Below are positions 6,274 through 14,883 of a stretch of DNA of 22,478 nucleotides, piece by piece. Origin of the DNA: an uncultured Alphaproteobacteria bacterium (lineage in GTDB: Bacteria; Pseudomonadota; Alphaproteobacteria; CAAHEQ01; UBA3637); assembly GCA_937935995.1 (NCBI GenBank), contig CALGXF010000072.1, positions 1 through 22,478 on the forward strand, in the 5' to 3' direction. Position 1 is the first letter of the stretch; the number at the start of each line of letters is the position of its first letter. Under the pieces are notes generated by a model that was not told the DNA's origin, made no database searches, and saw only the letters and a program-made list of their open reading frames with translations. The translations under genes and the position numbers were made by a program.

Positions 6274-8839
6274 GGTCGGGTTGCTGCGTCATTACCAAAG
6301 CATAGGCCTGCATCCATAAATCATGATAATTTGTAACGGTTTTCCACGGTTTTCGTGCACTGGAATAATGAATTAATATCGGCCGTCTTTTTATGGCGGC
6401 TGTTTCGGCGGCCGTCAATCCGTAAAAGTCGGCGAAAACCGTCGAGGTGTATAATCGGTTTTCCAACATGTAATTATACGACGGAGATAAAAACCGAACT
6501 TGATGCCGAAAAGCAACATTAAATGTGTCTTGATCCATGAAATACCGCCACGGATCCGCTTTTTTAAGCTGAATCAATTGATCCGTCATCCACTCGGCGC
6601 GCATTTTGGTCAAGTTGAGAAGCATGACACCCGAATTAAAATAGGCCGATAAATGCAATCGTTCCAAGTTTCCGTCAAAATGAGCAACCATATCTTTGAC
6701 GACGGCCGCATACCGGTCTGTTAAAGGCAACTGCATGAAATCCGTTAAATCTTGCGTTGCAATGACATCGCTGTCTAAATAAAGAAGCCGGTCATACGTA
6801 TTGAAAACGCGTGGAATATCGAATTTTAACAAAGCCGTCGATGTGATCGGATTGCGGGCTGTTTGATATTTTCGATACCGGTTGTGAACTTTTTTGATGT
6901 GAATGCGAACATCCGGCGATTGAAGGGCTTGGATAGCTTTGCAAAGAGCGCGGGGAACGCCGCTGGTCATAACAAAGATTTCATAATGCGTTTGCGGCTT
7001 TTTGCTTTGTTTCAGTGACGCAATCGTAACCATAGACGCAACGGCATAGTGTGTATCGGTAATCAGCAAAATAGGGCAAACGTTTTGATGCAGGTGTTGC
7101 ATGGTTTGGGCATGAATACGATAAAAGAAACGCGGAAGAAAGCTGATGACACGCCAGATTTTTTGAAAACCCGTTAACGGTTTATAGTAAAGCGCATTTT
7201 GCCCAAAATAATGTGTTGTTTCGGTCAACACATCGCGAACGGGCGGAATGGTATGGTAAACCAGTTGCCATGAAAGGGCTGTGCAAACCGGGCTGTTTTG
7301 GAAAAAGTCATGCCAAAAAGCGGGGTCTTCAAGTGTTGAGGCCGCTTTAAAAGATATTTTATTTTGGCGTAAAAAAGACGTTTTAAAAAGAGCGTTGGCA
7401 AACCCCGGTCCGGCGGCTTTGGGGAATAAACGGGATGATAAATCGGATGCGGGCGGGATGATTTTGGTTTGCGCAGAGGAAGCGTCTTTGACAACCGTTT
7501 GACAAAGGCAGAGGTCTGCTTTTTTGAGTTTAATTTGAGCCGTCATGCGTTCCAAAAACCGCCAGTCGAGATAATCAAATCCTTCTAAAAACAAGACATA
7601 AGAACCTTTGGCGCGCGCCAGCGCTTTGTTTTTGTACCGTGCCGAATCAAAAGGTGCCGACATGCATGTGATGCGATTATCATAAGGCAGCCATTTTTGA
7701 ATAAAAGAACGGCCTTTGCCGTTTTTTTCAACACCGCAACAAATGATTTCAAAGTTGACGAAAGATTGCGCATGCAGGCTTTTTAAACATTTTTCCAAAA
7801 AAGGCATGGTATGGTAGGCCCAAATGATAATCGTTACTTCGGGGAACGGTTGGTTTTCAAGACAAAAGCGATAGAAAAATTGCAATTTAAGGGGTAACGC
7901 TTCTATTTGTGCGGCGCTTAATTTCAGACTTTTAAAGTAAGCATGACACCGTTCGGCCAACCCGTTTTTAAAGCGGGTGTTAATGGTCAGCCAACTGTCA
8001 AACAAGCGCGTCATTTGCCGCTCTAAAAAAGGTTTTTGCAGCATCGGCATCAGCTTTTTTTGAATCAAAAAAGCGTTGATGTGTTGATAGGCTTTGATTA
8101 AATCATATTGACGTGCATCTTTGGCCCCCGTAACGGACGAAGATGTAACGCGGTAAAAATAAAGCGGTTCAGGAACCAACATCAATCGGTTGGCACACAA
8201 AACGGATTGAAAGAAAAACGGGTTGTCTTCAAATCGAATACCTTTGGGAAAGGTGATTTTGTTTTTCAATAAAAAGCTGCGTTTAAAAAACGATAATCCG
8301 GGATTGACCGACATTTGAAATAAAAACGGGTATGTTTCCGCCGCATTTAGGACTTTGTTTTGTTTATCCTTTGGCACAAAAGGCATTAAAAACGGAGACG
8401 TCGTCGGTATTTCATTTCCGTGTTCGTCCACCAATTGAGCCGTGACGTGCAGCATGTCTAATTTGTGTGTTTTCAGCAATTCATATGCTTTTGAAAGGGC
8501 GTCTTGAGCAATGTAATCATCTGAATCCAAAAAGTAAACATAGGCACCCGTTGCTTTTTTCAAACCGACGTTGCGTGCGGCGGATACACCTTGATTGGTT
8601 TGGGAAATGACATGAATCTGTTTATACTTTTCAGCATATGTTTTTAAAAGAGCCGGACTTTGATCAGTCGACCCGTCATCAATGCAAATGATTTCAATGT
8701 CTTGGAACGATTGGAACAAAACGCTGTTTAAACATTGCCGCAAATAGGGGGCAACATTATAAACCGGAATAATAACCGAAATGGCAGGACCTTTTTTCAT
8801 CATAACACCTTTTGTTCTTCTTTGTATCAAAAATGACAT
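5981..8839 (-). CDS. Three-domain glycosyltransferase: GT2, degenerate GT2, GT8 (952 aa)
   Basis: Domain one (about 14-260) is a canonical GT2: ISVIIPVYN, IDDGSTD and LDSDD. Domain two (about 340-520) is GT2-like (VTIIIWAYH at its start) but has CCGVEKN where the DDGSTD-type motif belongs and LEGFDY where DxDD is expected, so it is probably inactive. Domain three (about 590-850) is GT8 with LYLDSD, NSGV, MDQD and HYSSARKPW. The last 90 or so residues are Lys/Ser/Arg-rich without visible fold and are read antisense to the GT8 end of the 4219-6273 gene; they may exist only because the original stop was lost. ATG 8839 has AAGGA ten bases upstream. Met14 (8800), with AAAGG at seven bases, is a good alternative that starts directly before the GT2 fold. 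Probably a surface-glycan enzyme related to its convergent neighbour. Confidence 0.85.
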   Translation of the reverse strand: MSFLIQRRTKGVMMKKGPAISVIIPVYNVAPYLRQCLNSVLFQSFQDIEIICIDDGSTDQSPALLKTYAEKYKQIHVISQTNQGVSAARNVGLKKATGAYVYFLDSDDYIAQDALSKAYELLKTHKLDMLHVTAQLVDEHGNEIPTTSPFLMPFVPKDKQNKVLNAAETYPFLFQMSVNPGLSFFKRSFLLKNKITFPKGIRFEDNPFFFQSVLCANRLMLVPEPLYFYRVTSSSVTGAKDARQYDLIKAYQHINAFLIQKKLMPMLQKPFLERQMTRLFDSWLTINTRFKNGLAERCHAYFKSLKLSAAQIEALPLKLQFFYRFCLENQPFPEVTIIIWAYHTMPFLEKCLKSLHAQSFVNFEIICCGVEKNGKGRSFIQKWLPYDNRITCMSAPFDSARYKNKALARAKGSYVLFLEGFDYLDWRFLERMTAQIKLKKADLCLCQTVVKDASSAQTKIIPPASDLSSRLFPKAAGPGFANALFKTSFLRQNKISFKAASTLEDPAFWHDFFQNSPVCTALSWQLVYHTIPPVRDVLTETTHYFGQNALYYKPLTGFQKIWRVISFLPRFFYRIHAQTMQHLHQNVCPILLITDTHYAVASMVTIASLKQSKKPQTHYEIFVMTSGVPRALCKAIQALQSPDVRIHIKKVHNRYRKYQTARNPITSTALLKFDIPRVFNTYDRLLYLDSDVIATQDLTDFMQLPLTDRYAAVVKDMVAHFDGNLERLHLSAYFNSGVMLLNLTKMRAEWMTDQLIQLKKADPWRYFMDQDTFNVAFRHQVRFLSPSYNYMLENRLYTSTVFADFYGLTAAETAAIKRRPILIHYSSARKPWKTVTNYHDLWMQAYALVMTQQPDLKKTAFHQALCRSLTAVSHTASEQPSAKKKRSNLKSRSHATAFSPTRNESKTGLVPRREKTGTTKAAMFQKPARSRSHANKNSTPAAKSKSALGKPH

Positions 8840-8859
8840 ACGTTGGCAATCCTTTTTAG

Positions 8860-8888
8860 TTGACTTTCCGGGCTTCTTTTTTTATAAC
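8860..8888 (+). promoter_or_regulatory. Sigma-70-type promoter for the GT4 gene
   Basis: TTGACT (8860-8865), a 17 bp spacer, then TATAAC (8883-8888). Transcription would begin near 8894-8896, just ahead of the AAAAGGA ribosome site at 8894-8900, giving a very short leader to ATG 8909. Confidence 0.6.
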
Positions 8889-8908
8889 GGGAAAAAAGGA
8901 AAAAAAGC

Positions 8909-10087
8909 ATGCGCAATCGGTTAAAATTGCTTTATGACGGAAATCTGTTTTGCCTGAAAGGACGAACGGGGCTTTATCGGGTTGCGTCGGATTTGTTGCG
9001 TGCTTTTGTTGAAAGCCCGCTTTTTGACGTTACCCTGATTCAACCGGTTGCCGAAGCGCCGCAGGATGTTCCGCTTCAAAACGGTTCGTGGGTAAAAATG
9101 CCGTTGTTGAAAAGCATGATGGAAACAGGGCCTTTTGCACCGAAGGAAACACCTGTCCTGCAAGCACAAAGAAAACATTATCAACGTGTGATGCAAAAGT
9201 ACGATGCGTATTTTTCGCCGTTTTTTCCGGTACCGGCGATAGCTGTGGAAGCCGGTTTAATTACCGGCCTGTTTGTGCATGACATGATTCCGATTTATGA
9301 ACCCCAATATGCATCGGATTCGACGTTTTCCCAACGATATACGACGTGGATGCAAAATAATCGATCTGATTTTGTGGCTGTGAACTCCAAATGGACGGAA
9401 AGCCAATATCGATTATTTCGACCGGATTATGACCCGACCCGAATGGTTTTATCTTATTTAGGCGCGGATAAACGGTTTCAACCGCAGCCGGAAGATAAAA
9501 TAAAAGCTGTTCGGGAAAAATATCGCATTCCCAATCGGACGTATTTTTTGTCTGTGTGTGAAATCACGGAACGTAAAAATTTGCCGCATGTGTTAAAAGC
9601 ATTCGTTCGTTTTTTGGAAGAAACAGGCGCAGATGATGTTTGTTTGGTTTTAACGGGCCCGAAACGCAGCGAACATGAAAAGGTTTTTCAAACCATCGCG
9701 TCGTTGAAAAAGTATCAACACAAAATCATTCAAACCGGTTTTGTGCCAGACGCGGATATGCCAGCTTTATACAGCGGAGCAACCGGCTTTGTTTATTTAA
9801 GTTTAAGCGAAGGATTCGGCCTGCCGATATTGGAAGCAATGCAATGCGGGACACCGGTTTTAAGCGCAGATAACACATCTTTGCCGGAGGTCGGCGGATC
9901 AGCGGTTTTATACGTATCGGGGCGCCATGTACCGGAAACGGCTCAAGGTTTTTTGACGTTATACAGTCAACCGTTGTTACGGGCAGAGTTAGCCGAAAAA
10001 GGCCGGATTCAGGCATCACGTTTTTCTTTGGCTCGGACAAGCGGAGCCATTATGGGTAAATTTTTATCTTTGGCAGCGGATAAATAA
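8909..10087 (+). CDS. GT4-family (GT-B fold) glycosyltransferase (392 aa)
   Basis: The C-terminal half has the GT4 nucleotide-sugar signature EGFGLPILE (EX7E, Glu301 and Glu309) followed by AMQCGTPV and a SLPEVGG loop. CEITERKN (about 213-220) marks the start of the second Rossmann lobe. The N-terminal acceptor-binding lobe contains LYDGN and GLYRVASDLL, as in mannosyl- or rhamnosyltransferases that build surface polysaccharides. No signal or membrane helix is visible, so it should act in the cytoplasm on a lipid-linked or LPS acceptor. It is transcribed divergently from the three-domain glycosyltransferase, with its own promoter, and stands alone before the Lon-N gene. Class confident, donor and acceptor unknown. 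Confidence 0.88.
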   Translation: MRNRLKLLYDGNLFCLKGRTGLYRVASDLLRAFVESPLFDVTLIQPVAEAPQDVPLQNGSWVKMPLLKSMMETGPFAPKETPVLQAQRKHYQRVMQKYDAYFSPFFPVPAIAVEAGLITGLFVHDMIPIYEPQYASDSTFSQRYTTWMQNNRSDFVAVNSKWTESQYRLFRPDYDPTRMVLSYLGADKRFQPQPEDKIKAVREKYRIPNRTYFLSVCEITERKNLPHVLKAFVRFLEETGADDVCLVLTGPKRSEHEKVFQTIASLKKYQHKIIQTGFVPDADMPALYSGATGFVYLSLSEGFGLPILEAMQCGTPVLSADNTSLPEVGGSAVLYVSGRHVPETAQGFLTLYSQPLLRAELAEKGRIQASRFSLARTSGAIMGKFLSLAADK

Positions 10088-10100
10088 AACCTGTTTTTTC

Positions 10101-10130
10101 TGGACAAAGGCGCCGGTTTGCCCTTATGAT
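10101..10130 (+). promoter_or_regulatory. Promoter for the Lon-N-ftsK-lolA gene run
   Basis: TGGACA (10101-10106), an 18 bp spacer and TATGAT (10125-10130). It lies in the 61-bp gap before ATG 10149, with AAAAAAGGG as ribosome site, and no other promoter is obvious before the terminator at 14719. Confidence 0.5.
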
Positions 10131-10148
10131 AACAAAAAAGGGTAAAAA

Positions 10149-10784
10149 ATGAACGCTGTAAAGCTTTTTGACTTAAATATGGGGCAATTGCCCACACATA
10201 TTCCGATGCTGTGCATGCCGGGACTGTTTTTAATGCCGACGGCAAAGCTTTCGTTAAAGCTGGTCGATGCCAAACAAATCACGATGATTTTTAAGGCTCT
10301 GACACAAGGGCGAATGGTCGGCGTCATTCAATCGGCCGATCGGACGGCGACGCCTTATACCAAAGGGTGTGCCGGCCGGATTTCCGGATTTATCGAAAAC
10401 GAAGATGATTCACTGACGCTTTATTTGACGGGCGTGTCTCGGTTTGATGTTTTGGAAAGAAGCGTTCGGGATGATATGGACTGGCTGACTGTCAGTTATG
10501 ATTTATTCCGGGATGATTTTAAAAACGATGTGACTCTTGACATGACGGAATTGTTGTTTGCGTTGGATGTTTATGCGTCGGTTCAAAAGCTGGATATTAA
10601 ATCCACGCTGTTTGCGCAGATGAGCGCTCAAAAAGTCATTGCGGCTTTGGTTTCGATTTTGCCGTTTTCCGGCTTGGAAAAACAAGCGTTGCTTGAAAAA
10701 ACAAAATGGATCGAATGCCGGGATGCGTTGTTAACTTTGTTAAAAATGGAAACGATTCAAGATAAAGAAAAAGGGCAATGTTAA
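10149..10784 (+). CDS. Lon N-terminal (substrate-binding) domain protein, no protease domain (211 aa)
   Basis: The sequence resembles stand-alone copies of the LON substrate-binding (LAN) domain: IPMLCMPGLFLMPTAKLSL at the front, then GVIQS and the GCAGRISGF and YLTGVSRF strands typical of this beta-rich fold, then a helical second half. There is no AAA+ module and no Ser-Lys protease domain. Such short proteins are widespread in Alphaproteobacteria and their role is unsettled; binding of unfolded or regulatory proteins is a family-based guess. It is the first gene of the run, and its TAA shares a base with the preferred ftsK start (TAATG), so translation is probably coupled. Confidence 0.82.
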   Translation: MNAVKLFDLNMGQLPTHIPMLCMPGLFLMPTAKLSLKLVDAKQITMIFKALTQGRMVGVIQSADRTATPYTKGCAGRISGFIENEDDSLTLYLTGVSRFDVLERSVRDDMDWLTVSYDLFRDDFKNDVTLDMTELLFALDVYASVQKLDIKSTLFAQMSAQKVIAALVSILPFSGLEKQALLEKTKWIECRDALLTLLKMETIQDKEKGQC

Positions 10785-12919
10785 TGCAAATCAACCGGAT
10801 TTTTTTAAAAACAAAAGCGTCGCTTTATGTTATCGTGAGTTTGTTTTTATTGCTGTCATTGATTTCGTATCATGTTTATGATGCGTCAATGAACACGATT
10901 TCTTCCGTGCCGCAAGTCTTAAACTGGATGGGCAAAGCGGGTGCGTATACGGCGGATGTGCTGATGCAGGCCATCGGCGCGATTTCTTATCTGTTGGCAT
11001 TTTTTATTTTCTTGAAAGGCGCTCGTTTATTGGGGTCGAATGAAGGCGGCCGTTCTTGGCTTCGGATTGGACTAGGCGTGATTTTAACGGCTTTGTTGGC
11101 TGTGCTGTTGGCACCGCTTGAAAAAGCCGGCGTGTTGGGTATTTATTTGTATCGCGTTTTACCGGTTATTCCCAAATGGGTGTTGGGTATCGGCTGGGTT
11201 CTTTTTGCCGGCGGTATGATCGGGCTGATCGGATTGTCGTTTTTTGTTAAATTAGGGCGTGTTGGCGGTTGGGTTCATCAAAAATGGCCGGCTTTGCCAG
11301 CTATGAAACGGTCGGCTGTCGTTCGGGAAGAAGAGACGCCGGCACCGGTTCGCAAAAAAGCACCGGCTGCCAAAAAAACGGTAGCTGTCCCACCGCCTCG
11401 CAAAAAAGAAACGGACGGGTTTGTTTTGCCGACGGCAGCGTTGCTGGATAAGCCCAAAGAACAAAGCAAAGAAACGCTGTCCAAAGAAGCGATGGAAAAT
11501 ACATCCAGGCATTTGGAGGCGATTTTGGCTCAATTCGGGGTCAAAGGTGAAGTGGTGCGTGTCAGCCCCGGGCCTGTGGTGACTTTGTACGAGTTTGAAC
11601 CGGCGGCGGGTGTCAAGACGTCGCGCGTCATCGGGTTGGCGGAAGACATTGCGCGGGCGATGAGTGTGATTTCCGTGCGGATGGCCGTTGTGCCGGGATC
11701 TTCGGTCATCGGGATTGAAATGCCGAATAAAAATCGGGCGACTGTTTTTATTCGAGATTTGGTGGAACAAGATTCTTTCCAAAACCATACCGGTGCTTTG
11801 CCGCTTATCTTGGGTAAAAATATTGGTGGCAAACCGTTTTATGCCGATTTGGCAAAAATGCCGCACTTGTTGGTGGCCGGGACAACCGGTTCGGGTAAAT
11901 CGGTGGGTATCAACACCATGATTTTATCTTTATTGTATCGGTTCAGCCCGGCCGAATGTCGGCTCATCATGGTGGATCCGAAAATGTTGGAATTGTCGGT
12001 TTACAACGGTATTCCGCATTTATTGACGCCGGTGGTGACGGAACCCGGAAAAGCGGTGGTTGCATTGAAATGGGCTGTGCGGGAAATGGAAGATCGATAT
12101 CGGGCAATGTCGTCTTTGGGGGTACGCAACATTGACGGGTTTAATCACAAGTTAAAAGAAGCGGCGGCTTCGGGTAAAACGTTAACGCGCAAAGTCCAAA
12201 CAGGGTTTGATCCGGAAACGGGCAAACCGATTATTGAAACACAGGAAATGGATTTGACGCCGTTACCGTACATTGTTGTGATTGTCGATGAAATGGCAGA
12301 TTTGATGCTGGTGGCCGGCAAAGACGTGGAAGCGGCGATTCAACGATTGGCTCAAATGGCGCGGGCGGCGGGTATTCACTTGATTATGGCGACACAACGG
12401 CCGTCTGTGGATGTGATTACCGGAACGATTAAAGCGAACTTCCCGACACGGATTTCTTTCCAAGTCACATCGAAAATTGACAGCCGGACGATTTTGGGCG
12501 AACAAGGCGCGGAACAATTACTGGGTCGCGGGGATATGTTGTACATGGCAGCAGGTCAGCGGCCGGTTCGGATTCACGGTCCGTTTGTCAGCGATGATGA
12601 AATTGAACGGCTGGTGACATTCTTGAAAGAACAAGGCGAAGCGCAATATGTGGAAGCGGTGACTCAGGAAGAAGATGACGGTGTGGATGAAGGGGCTGTT
12701 TTTGACCGGTCTGCCATGGGCGGCGAAGGCGACTTGTATGAACAAGCGGTTGCCGTTGTGGTGCGGGATAAAAAGCCGTCTATCAGTTATGTTCAGCGGC
12801 AATTGCGCATCGGATATAACCGGGCGGCGGATTTAATTGACCGGATGGAACGGGAAGGCATTGTATCCAAAGCGTCTCCGACCGGCCGGCGTGAAATTTT
12901 AATCGGAGAAGATAAATGA
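10784..12919 (+). CDS. ftsK: FtsK DNA translocase
   Basis: FtsK couples septum formation to clearance and dimer resolution of the chromosome terminus. Four membrane helices occupy about residues 13-31, 55-80, 92-112 and 132-156. A short Lys/Pro/Ala-rich linker (about 175-230) follows, then the RecA-like motor with Walker A GTTGSGKS (from about 366) and Walker B VVIVDE (Asp near 502). MATQRPSVDVITG is the conserved FtsK/SpoIIIE segment. The final 65 or so residues form the gamma winged helix that reads polar DNA sequences. At 711 residues with a short linker it resembles the compact FtsK of many Alphaproteobacteria. I prefer ATG 10784 (AAGGG eight bases upstream); ATG 10778 is in frame but only two bases from that site. 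Its TGA overlaps the next start (ATGA). Confidence 0.96.
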   Translation: MQINRIFLKTKASLYVIVSLFLLLSLISYHVYDASMNTISSVPQVLNWMGKAGAYTADVLMQAIGAISYLLAFFIFLKGARLLGSNEGGRSWLRIGLGVILTALLAVLLAPLEKAGVLGIYLYRVLPVIPKWVLGIGWVLFAGGMIGLIGLSFFVKLGRVGGWVHQKWPALPAMKRSAVVREEETPAPVRKKAPAAKKTVAVPPPRKKETDGFVLPTAALLDKPKEQSKETLSKEAMENTSRHLEAILAQFGVKGEVVRVSPGPVVTLYEFEPAAGVKTSRVIGLAEDIARAMSVISVRMAVVPGSSVIGIEMPNKNRATVFIRDLVEQDSFQNHTGALPLILGKNIGGKPFYADLAKMPHLLVAGTTGSGKSVGINTMILSLLYRFSPAECRLIMVDPKMLELSVYNGIPHLLTPVVTEPGKAVVALKWAVREMEDRYRAMSSLGVRNIDGFNHKLKEAAASGKTLTRKVQTGFDPETGKPIIETQEMDLTPLPYIVVIVDEMADLMLVAGKDVEAAIQRLAQMARAAGIHLIMATQRPSVDVITGTIKANFPTRISFQVTSKIDSRTILGEQGAEQLLGRGDMLYMAAGQRPVRIHGPFVSDDEIERLVTFLKEQGEAQYVEAVTQEEDDGVDEGAVFDRSAMGGEGDLYEQAVAVVVRDKKPSISYVQRQLRIGYNRAADLIDRMEREGIVSKASPTGRREILIGEDK

Positions 12920-13521
12920 CATGTCGATTGATTATTCCGGATGAAGCTTATAAAGAAAGCTTTTGGCAAGCACGGGAAGAGTTTTTGTCTGCACAAGATC
13001 CTTTTTTTGACAGATCTTCTTTGTTGGCGTTGGAAAAAGAAACTTTTTTTGCGGATTTTGAAACGGCGTATCGCCAACCGATTTTGAACAAAATGAAAGG
13101 CATCGGATTAAAGCCCGGTTACGTTCCGGCTTCGCATTTATGGTTGGTTAATGACACGACTTTCTTGGGCGCAACCAATGTCCGTTATCGGCTGACGGAT
13201 GCGTTGATTCGATATGCGGGAAATATCGGATACGAAATCCGGCCGTCGGAGCGCGGAAAAGGATATGGAAAAGAAATTTTACGTCAAGCTTTGGATTATG
13301 CCCGGACGGAAGTAAAATTGGATGAAGCTTTGGTGACGTGTGATGCCCGAAACGAAGCGTCTTATCGAACGATTATTGCCGTTATGAAAGAACGCGGCGG
13401 TCGTCCGGATACACCGACTTTGATTGAAGATTGCACTGATTTTCCGAATGCGCCGTATCATCCGGTGAACCAAAATAATTTGGAGCTTCGTTTTTGGATT
13501 AAAACCCGAAAGGATAAATAA
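12916..13521 (+). CDS. GNAT-family N-acetyltransferase (201 aa)
   Basis: The acetyl-CoA pyrophosphate-binding loop is clear: GYEIRPSERGKGYGKE, with RGKGYG at 113-118, followed by a long helix and strand (ALVTCDARNEASYR), the usual GNAT motif A/B core. The N-terminal 60 residues are acidic and aromatic and do not suggest a particular substrate. The start overlaps the ftsK stop by four bases (ATGA) and the stop shares a base with the next ATG (TAATG), so it is translationally coupled inside the ftsK-lolA run. The substrate (protein N-terminus, aminoglycoside-like molecule or other amine) cannot be read from sequence. Confidence 0.85.
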   Translation: MTCRLIIPDEAYKESFWQAREEFLSAQDPFFDRSSLLALEKETFFADFETAYRQPILNKMKGIGLKPGYVPASHLWLVNDTTFLGATNVRYRLTDALIRYAGNIGYEIRPSERGKGYGKEILRQALDYARTEVKLDEALVTCDARNEASYRTIIAVMKERGGRPDTPTLIEDCTDFPNAPYHPVNQNNLELRFWIKTRKDK

Positions 13522-14096
13522 TGGAAAAAATCCCGTTTGAAGAATTGGAAACAGAACGGTTGTATTTACGTCGCCATGAAGTGACGTTTGATTATGCAAC
13601 GATGTTATTTCAAAAAATTAAAAACGATTTTGACCACTTGAAAGTTTGGTTGCCGAAAATGTGGTTGGTAAAGGCTCCCGAAGATGAATATACGTTTTTG
13701 GTTGATGCGCGTCAAAAATGGGAAAACCATGAAACGGCAAATTATGCGTTAGTGTCCAAAGAAAAGGAAGAAGTTGTCGGAACGCTTGGTTTTTTTGATA
13801 TCAGTTGGACGGATGCGCACGCAGAAGTCGGATACTTTTTGTTTTCGCCGTTTGTGAAAAAAGGCTATGTCACCGAAGCGGTTCAAGCGGTTCAAAAATG
13901 GGCGTTTAACAAAGGTTTCCATCGGGTGCAAATTAAAATGGATACTCAAAATGCGGCATCGGAAAATGTGGCAAAGCGATTGGGATATACGTCGGAAGGC
14001 GTCACTCGGGACGAACATTATTCGCCGCACTTTAATTCCTATCGGGATATTCGAACGTATGCGCTTTTAAAACAAGAATGGGAAAAACAAAGATGA
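13521..14096 (+). CDS. GNAT acetyltransferase, RimJ/RimL type (191 aa)
   Basis: The start LETERLYLRR and the core EVGYFLFSPFVKKGYVTEAV, then NAASENVAKRLGY, are characteristic of the RimJ/RimL (Acetyltransf_3) branch, whose characterised members acetylate ribosomal-protein N-termini or other primary amines. The CoA loop reads VKKGYV, somewhat different from the usual Q/RxxGxG/A. It touches the upstream GNAT gene (TAATG) and overlaps lolA (ATGA). It shares only the fold with its upstream neighbour, so a recent tandem duplication is unlikely. The substrate is unknown. Confidence 0.85.
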   Translation: MEKIPFEELETERLYLRRHEVTFDYATMLFQKIKNDFDHLKVWLPKMWLVKAPEDEYTFLVDARQKWENHETANYALVSKEKEEVVGTLGFFDISWTDAHAEVGYFLFSPFVKKGYVTEAVQAVQKWAFNKGFHRVQIKMDTQNAASENVAKRLGYTSEGVTRDEHYSPHFNSYRDIRTYALLKQEWEKQR

Positions 14097-14701
14097 AAAA
14101 AATTGTCTGGTTTATGGTTGCTTTCATGTTGTCTCTGCCGGCTTTTGCAACGGTCGCGCCGGAAGTGGATACGCCGCAAAATCGCCGGATTTTAAAGCAA
14201 GTCGAAATATTGTTGGATAACATTACGACGCTGAAAAGCCGGTTTTCGGAATTTTCGTCCAAAGACGGAGATTTTATGAAACATGGGGTGTTTTATTTGT
14301 CTCGGCCGAACCGCATGCGATTGGTTTATGACGAACCGACGTCGTTGGAATTTATCGCAGATGGCCAATATTTGATTTATCACGACAAATCGTTTGACCA
14401 AGTCTCTTATTTGGAAATTAACCAAACGCCGGCGGCTATTTTGTTAAAACCTGATTTTTCCTTTGATGACCCGGAATTTTTGGTCACGAACGTTCAAGAA
14501 GAATTGGATGAATATCATGTCACGGCGATTAAAGCAAACGAACCGGAACTGGGGCAATTAACGTTGATAGTGACTCAAGATCCGCTGGAATTAAAACAAT
14601 GGGAATTAGTGGATATGAAAGGGATTAAATCAACGGTCGGTTTGTATGAAGTTGAAGAAAATATCCCCGTGGATATGTCTTTGTTCGTGTTTCAGAAATA
14701 A
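14093..14701 (+). CDS. lolA: LolA-like outer-membrane lipoprotein carrier
   Basis: LolA carries lipoproteins through the periplasm from LolCDE to the outer membrane. The preferred start, ATG 14093 (overlapping the previous TGA as ATGA, GGGA nine bases upstream), gives a 202-residue protein with a Sec signal (MKKIVWFMVAF, cut near AFA). The mature part shows the LolA pattern: a helix with LLDNITTLKSRFSEF, then GVFYLSRPNRMRLVYD, the ADGQYLIYHD strand pair and a VDMSLFVF end. ATG 14078 is in frame but would lengthen the basic region without a ribosome site. ftsK followed by lolA is a common alphaproteobacterial order; here two GNAT genes lie between. A terminator follows within 20 bases. Confidence 0.87.
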   Translation: MKKIVWFMVAFMLSLPAFATVAPEVDTPQNRRILKQVEILLDNITTLKSRFSEFSSKDGDFMKHGVFYLSRPNRMRLVYDEPTSLEFIADGQYLIYHDKSFDQVSYLEINQTPAAILLKPDFSFDDPEFLVTNVQEELDEYHVTAIKANEPELGQLTLIVTQDPLELKQWELVDMKGIKSTVGLYEVEENIPVDMSLFVFQK

Positions 14702-14718
14702 AATTATTCATTTCGATT

Positions 14719-14750
14719 AAAAACGGGCTTTCAAAGCCCGTTTTATTTTT
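14719..14750 (+). terminator. Rho-independent terminator after lolA
   Basis: A near-perfect palindrome (AAAACGGGCTTT, C, AAAGCCCGTTTT, 14720-14744) is followed by a T-rich tail to 14750. It ends the ftsK-lolA run and lies only four bases before the -35 of the G13 promoter, insulating that promoter from read-through. Confidence 0.9.
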
Positions 14751-14753
14751 CTC

Positions 14754-14784
14754 TTGACAATTGCTGGGGGGGGGGGGGTATTCT
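14754..14784 (+). promoter_or_regulatory. Promoter with G13 tract in the spacer (putative phase-variable)
   Basis: TTGACA (14754-14759), ATTGCT, thirteen G (14766-14778) and TATTCT (14779-14784). The spacer is 19 bp, two longer than the sigma-70 optimum, so the assembled version is predicted to be weak or off; loss of one or two G would give 18 or 17 bp. Same design as 3272-3299: perfect -35, G tract abutting the -10, and a pseudopilin-headed gene about 100 bp downstream. Confidence 0.77.
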
Positions 14785-14883
14785 GTGAAAGAAAATTAAA
14801 AAGGACGGTAAAATTCACATCAAAGCCGGAAGTTTAAATCTGACATATCCGGTAAACTAACGGAAAAAATAAGGGAGCGATTC

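Noticed and set aside
11252..11866. 204-codon minus-strand open frame inside ftsK
   Set aside because: It is antisense to the conserved FtsK linker and motor region, is Arg/His-rich without motifs and has no ribosome site.
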